Positions 60,929 through 64,000 of a DNA stretch of 64,000 bases are shown piece after piece. Under the pieces are notes generated by a model, which saw only the letters and a list, made by a program, of their open reading frames with translations, searched no databases and was not told where the DNA came from. Position 1 is the stretch's first letter. The number at the start of each line of letters is the position of its first letter. This stretch comes from Promethearchaeota archaeon. Its GTDB lineage: Archaea > Asgardarchaeota > Lokiarchaeia > Sigyniarchaeales > Promethearchaeaceae. Location of the stretch: NCBI GenBank assembly GCA_016933055.1, contig JAFGBS010000008.1, forward strand, positions 62,001 to 126,000, read 5' to 3'. Position numbers and translations under genes: made by a program.

Positions 60929-61954
60929 ATGGCTAAATCAAAAAGTGGAATCATGATTGCCGTAGTTGTAGGCATTTTAGTAGTTGCTGCGGGTGTATTG
61001 GTTCCTTTATACTACTTTGTTTGGAGACCGCAGAGTCCCAATTATCCCACATGGGATTTGAAATTTTATGGAGATTCCGTTGATCAGAGTAAAAATATTA
61101 CCTACCAAGAAATTCAAGAGGAATTCAGCGCAACAGAATATTCATTTAATCATACCAGATGGTGGGATCCTGACGGTTATTTGTCCGAAATTAGGAATTA
61201 TACGGGAATTCCCCTATGGGACATTATTGAATATTCTGAAGTGGATTATGGTCATGCTAATGCATTACGTTTTGTAGCACTTGATGGGTTTAAGAGCCCT
61301 GCATTATCATTAGATGTAGTAGAAAATGACAAATCTCTTATTATAGTTTGTATAGCGGAAGAGGGTGTAATTTTGACGGGTCCTGAAGAAGATGGTGAAG
61401 GTTATTTAATGAGTGCAGTAAACTACTCGATTGATGAAACCAAAAAGAGTTCTCATTTTAATATGAAGAATTTGATTGGAGTAGAATTTTTGGTGGATTG
61501 GGATCTGACTCTTTTCGGAGAAACTTATGTCGAAACAAATATAACAATCTCATACAATGATTTCGTGAATTCAGCCGAATTGGATAGACACAACGTTTTA
61601 TTAAATTATACTAAACTGTGGGACAATGGGACTATTCGATCAAGTGAGTTAGTTAATGTGACCGGAGTTACGCTTTGGAGTATAATTCAGTATACGGAAG
61701 TAAATTACACAACTGCCTCAGGGGTTAAATTCATTGCGAATGATGAATGGTCTACTTGGACTGTCTCCTTAGATTGGGTTGAAGAAAATGCATCTAAAGT
61801 GTTGATTGTTTATGAAGAAAATGGGCAACTTTTAGACCACGAATCAGATGGATACCTGTACTCCATGGTAGATTATAGTTTAACAGAAGGAACATCAAGC
61901 AGCCAATTCAAAGCAAAATTTTTAATGGGAATAGAATTTACATTATTTTTGTGA
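60929..61954 (+). CDS. Membrane-anchored protein with two SUOX/molybdopterin-fold-like repeats
   Basis: A 341-residue protein. A hydrophobic helix at about 8-30 anchors it outside the cell. Two related domains of about 150 residues follow, each with the pattern of the oxidoreductase molybdopterin-binding (sulfite-oxidase) fold: WDLKFYGDSV or WDLTLFGETY at the start, ITYQEIQ or ITISYNDF, a GIPLWDIIEYSEVDY or GVTLWSIIQYTEVNY segment, and ends NLIGVEFLVDW or FLMGIEFTLFL. The catalytic Cys of true enzymes is absent, so it could bind a ligand instead. AGGTG precedes the ATG. It leads an operon with a one-domain paralogue, an ECF S-component and ECF ATPase, divergent from a ModE-type regulator. Confidence 0.72.
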   Translation: MAKSKSGIMIAVVVGILVVAAGVLVPLYYFVWRPQSPNYPTWDLKFYGDSVDQSKNITYQEIQEEFSATEYSFNHTRWWDPDGYLSEIRNYTGIPLWDIIEYSEVDYGHANALRFVALDGFKSPALSLDVVENDKSLIIVCIAEEGVILTGPEEDGEGYLMSAVNYSIDETKKSSHFNMKNLIGVEFLVDWDLTLFGETYVETNITISYNDFVNSAELDRHNVLLNYTKLWDNGTIRSSELVNVTGVTLWSIIQYTEVNYTTASGVKFIANDEWSTWTVSLDWVEENASKVLIVYEENGQLLDHESDGYLYSMVDYSLTEGTSSSQFKAKFLMGIEFTLFL

Positions 61955-61987
61955 TTCATTATTAGAAAAAACTACTGGAGAATATGA

Positions 61988-62539
61988 ATGGAAAGACATA
62001 GAACAAGAAGAATCGCATTTATTACCCTTTTTTTTCTTTTAATTATGGCTTTTCCCATACCTCTAATTGTTTTTAACCTAAGAAACCGGAATCCGGAATT
62101 ATATTCGATACGGATTGAGGGAAATGTATCTGAAGTCTTAACTTACACTTATGAGGATATTGTTGATGGATTATTTGGAGTGGTTGAAAAACAAGAATTT
62201 GTGTATTTAAATCAACCCCCGTACAATACGAGATATAACGTCATCTATACTGGTGTCAGTGTATGGTCTTTATTAACTCATAAATCGGTAATTAACTCCA
62301 ATGCTACTGAAATCTTTTTTCGTTCTTATGATGCGTATTACACTGACACATTACTTCTCGAAAAAGTTGAAAATAATCCCACTCTCGTGATAATAGCCTT
62401 TAAGAAAGACAATAAACCTTTAAAATATAATAGTGATGATGGTGGACCCCTGCGTGCAATCGTGAACTTAAGTGTAACAGAACCGGATTATTGCAGTAAA
62501 TATTGGGCTAAATATGTAAATACCATCGTTGTAGTTTGA
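61988..62539 (+). CDS. Membrane-anchored protein with one SUOX/molybdopterin-fold-like domain
   Basis: A 183-residue protein with an N-terminal basic and hydrophobic anchor (RRIAFITLFFLLIMAFPIPL) and one copy of the domain seen twice in the preceding protein: YSIRIEGNVSEVLTYTYEDI, then YTGVSVWSLLTHKSVINSNA, FRSYDAYYTDTLLLEKVENN and WAKYVNTIVVV at the end. The catalytic Cys is also absent. GGAG lies upstream of the ATG, and the previous gene ends 33 bases before. Together the two proteins provide three such domains outside the membrane, presumably working with the ECF transporter genes that follow. Confidence 0.72.
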   Translation: MERHRTRRIAFITLFFLLIMAFPIPLIVFNLRNRNPELYSIRIEGNVSEVLTYTYEDIVDGLFGVVEKQEFVYLNQPPYNTRYNVIYTGVSVWSLLTHKSVINSNATEIFFRSYDAYYTDTLLLEKVENNPTLVIIAFKKDNKPLKYNSDDGGPLRAIVNLSVTEPDYCSKYWAKYVNTIVVV

Positions 62540-62560
62540 TAATTCAACTGATTGATTACT

Positions 62561-63205
62561 ATGACAAGAAGAAGCCAAGATGAATTAGTAGATGAGGGAA
62601 TTACAGTTCCTGAGGGTTATATGGATACTCGAGAATATATCAAGAAAAATACGATATTGGGATTATTAACAGTTCGAGATCTGCTATATGCATCTGTTTT
62701 GGGCATTATGGGTGGTTTTATTTCATCATTGGTGCCTTTCAGTTTAATCATCAAAGCAATATATCCATTTTGGGGGGGTTCTCAACTAATGTCTGGCCAT
62801 CATATGATATGGATGAGTATCGCATATGGAACTACCAAGAAGAAATCGAGTTTACTTATCACTGCTTTATTAAAAGGAGTTATTGAATTCCTTTTAGGCG
62901 ATCGTTTGGGAGCTTTCATCATACTCATGAATATTTTTGAAGGGTTGTCTCTTATGGTGGGTTTTATCATTATTGAGCAATTAGGTGAGTATAAAACCAA
63001 CTTTGGCTGGTCTATTGCGGGAGGAATAGGGAATGTTACGCAAGCACCGATTTTCTGGTGGATTGCTGGTCGCTTTGGTATCTTACATTGGTCGTTAGCT
63101 GCTATTGCTTTTACTTTTGCTTTTTTGTCAGGATGTTTTATTACGGGTTTCCTAGGACGTCAAATCACAATTTCGATTAAGCGATCAATGGGAGAGATAC
63201 CATGA
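62561..63205 (+). CDS. ECF transporter S-component-like membrane protein (YkoE-like)
   Basis: A 214-residue membrane protein with about six helices. VRDLLYASVLGIMGGFISSL and YPFWGGSQLMSGHHMIWMSI match YkoE-type S-components, as does LLKGVIEFLLGDRLGAFIIL and the following NIFEGLSLMVGFIIIEQLG. YkoE-type S-components bind thiamine-precursor-like or other small cofactor compounds, but the ligand cannot be read here. ATG 62561 is chosen; an upstream in-frame TTG is at 62552. Its stop overlaps the ECF ATPase start by four bases (ATGA), so the two are translationally coupled. Confidence 0.82.
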   Translation: MTRRSQDELVDEGITVPEGYMDTREYIKKNTILGLLTVRDLLYASVLGIMGGFISSLVPFSLIIKAIYPFWGGSQLMSGHHMIWMSIAYGTTKKKSSLLITALLKGVIEFLLGDRLGAFIILMNIFEGLSLMVGFIIIEQLGEYKTNFGWSIAGGIGNVTQAPIFWWIAGRFGILHWSLAAIAFTFAFLSGCFITGFLGRQITISIKRSMGEIP

Positions 63206-64000
63206 CGAGTATTGTGGAGTTCATTGAATTTTCCTTTCGATATCCTCATACAGAGCAAGATATTATACAAAACGCTTCTTTCAAAATTGAAAAGGGAACT
63301 TTAACTCTATTATATGGACTATCGGGTTCGGGAAAAAGTACTCTTTGTTACGCAATGACCGGGCTTATCCCATGGTCGGTTCGGGGATTTATTAAAGGCG
63401 ATGTAAAAATTCTTGGTAAAAATACCAAAGAAACAAAACCCAACCAATTTGCTGGGGATATCGGATATTTAATGCAGAATCCTGATAGCCAATTTGCCAC
63501 CTTAAATGTGCGTGATGAACTAATTTTTGCTGCAGAGAACATTCAAATTGATAAATTAGAAATCGAAAAGAGATTTCAAAGAATTGTCGAATTACTTGAT
63601 TTACGTACATATTTGGACCGTAATGTCACACAATTAAGTAGTGGGGAAAAACAACGAGTAGTTTTAGGCTCTATTCTTATGATGGAACCTGCTCTTCTTA
63701 TATTAGATGAACCCCTTTCCTTTTTAGACTATCCTAATCGTTTAAAATTATTGGGATTTTTACGAAAAGTACTTTCAAAATATAGTGATCTCTCTGTCAT
63801 AATTGCGGAACATCGGATTAATGATATTATCCCATTAGCTACCAATTTTTTAGAAATTAAAGATGGTTTGATCACACCTGTTCCTTTTCCAGAAGTAAAA
63901 TCTCAAAAATTTATTCCTAATTCATCCATAGCATTTTCCTATAAAGATTTAATTCATCATTATGGATTTCAAGAAGACAGCTCGGATTATCCCGAGCAAC
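63202..64000 (+). CDS. ECF transporter ATPase (EcfA-like), C-terminus outside window
   Basis: The first 266 codons of an ABC ATPase that continues past the right edge. It starts MTSIVEFIEFSFRYPHTEQD, with Walker A GLSGSGKST (about 39-47), Q-loop YLMQNPDSQFATLNVRDEL (typical EcfA, where the Q-helix reads NPDSQ), signature TQLSSGEKQRVVLG and Walker B PALLILDEPLSFLD, followed by the H-loop IAEHR. EcfA subunits energise vitamin-type import with a T-component. It overlaps the S-component gene by four bases. A second ATPase domain or a second gene may follow outside the window. Confidence 0.92.
   Translation, partial: MTSIVEFIEFSFRYPHTEQDIIQNASFKIEKGTLTLLYGLSGSGKSTLCYAMTGLIPWSVRGFIKGDVKILGKNTKETKPNQFAGDIGYLMQNPDSQFATLNVRDELIFAAENIQIDKLEIEKRFQRIVELLDLRTYLDRNVTQLSSGEKQRVVLGSILMMEPALLILDEPLSFLDYPNRLKLLGFLRKVLSKYSDLSVIIAEHRINDIIPLATNFLEIKDGLITPVPFPEVKSQKFIPNSSIAFSYKDLIHHYGFQEDSSDYPEQ

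Noticed and set aside
1..64000. CRISPR arrays, transposase genes or phage genes
   Set aside because: No regular short repeats, transposase motifs (DDE, HUH) or phage structural proteins were seen on either strand.

Overview
The window looks like a piece of an archaeal chromosome with low GC (roughly one third by eye). Archaeal traits are a PIN-domain ATPase of the PINA type, a tRNA-splicing endonuclease (EndA) family subunit, a DhnA/FbaB-type class I aldolase, a geranylgeranyl-reductase-family flavoprotein, TATA-like boxes close upstream of several start codons, and pyrimidine-rich rather than hairpin gene ends. The mix of an [FeFe]-hydrogenase-like protein, giant 2-hydroxyacyl-CoA dehydratase activase, photolyase and a C-terminal IPGF-type membrane anchor would fit an Asgard-like lineage, but this is a weak inference that needs marker phylogeny. 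I saw no rRNA, tRNA, CRISPR array, insertion sequence or prophage. Gene order is a mosaic of short operons on both strands.

Region 1 (1-10.0 kb) is a peptide-type ABC importer: a substrate-binding protein on the minus strand, then on the plus strand an unknown soluble protein, a four-TM protein, two permeases and two ATPases. The first ATPase carries an insert of about 465 residues, rich in charged coiled coil, between the Q-loop and the signature motif. This is the most unusual protein in the window. Region 2 (10.4-21.4 kb) is a housekeeping mixture: tandem GNAT protein, small HExxH protein, NiFe-hydrogenase-type maturation protease, EndA-like subunit lacking two of three catalytic residues, PINA-type ATPase, a large orphan DNA methyltransferase, an ATP-grasp ligase and an LVIVD-repeat surface protein.

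Region 3 (21.5-33.5 kb) is catabolic: malic enzyme, flavoprotein, LarA-family protein, fumarylacetoacetase-fold hydrolase, P1/DmpA peptidase, uronate isomerase and the 1389-residue activase. Region 4 (33.7-38.7 kb) is membrane-rich, with two HGSNAT-like acyltransferase paralogues (a third lies near 50 kb) and three tandem small four-TM paralogues. Region 5 (38.7-50.9 kb) holds a DUF1801 protein, MalY/PatB aminotransferase, class I aldolase, membrane-bound winged-helix regulator, second orphan methyltransferase, TPR protein, U32 peptidase, DUF2961/GH172-like protein with a C-terminal membrane tail, VOC protein and a VWA/MoxR pair.

Region 6 (51.0-59.4 kb) holds a C_GCAxxG_C_C protein with a photolyase, an [FeFe]-hydrogenase-like protein with a small NuoE-like partner, a membrane protein with a large outer domain, a disordered winged-helix protein, two more small membrane paralogues and a histidine phosphatase. 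Region 7 (59.4-64.0 kb) holds a PAP2 phosphatase and a ModE-type regulator divergent from an operon of two membrane-anchored proteins resembling a catalysis-dead sulfite-oxidase molybdopterin fold, a YkoE-like ECF S-component and an ECF ATPase cut by the window end. This last operon may be an undescribed ECF importer with its own outer capture proteins.
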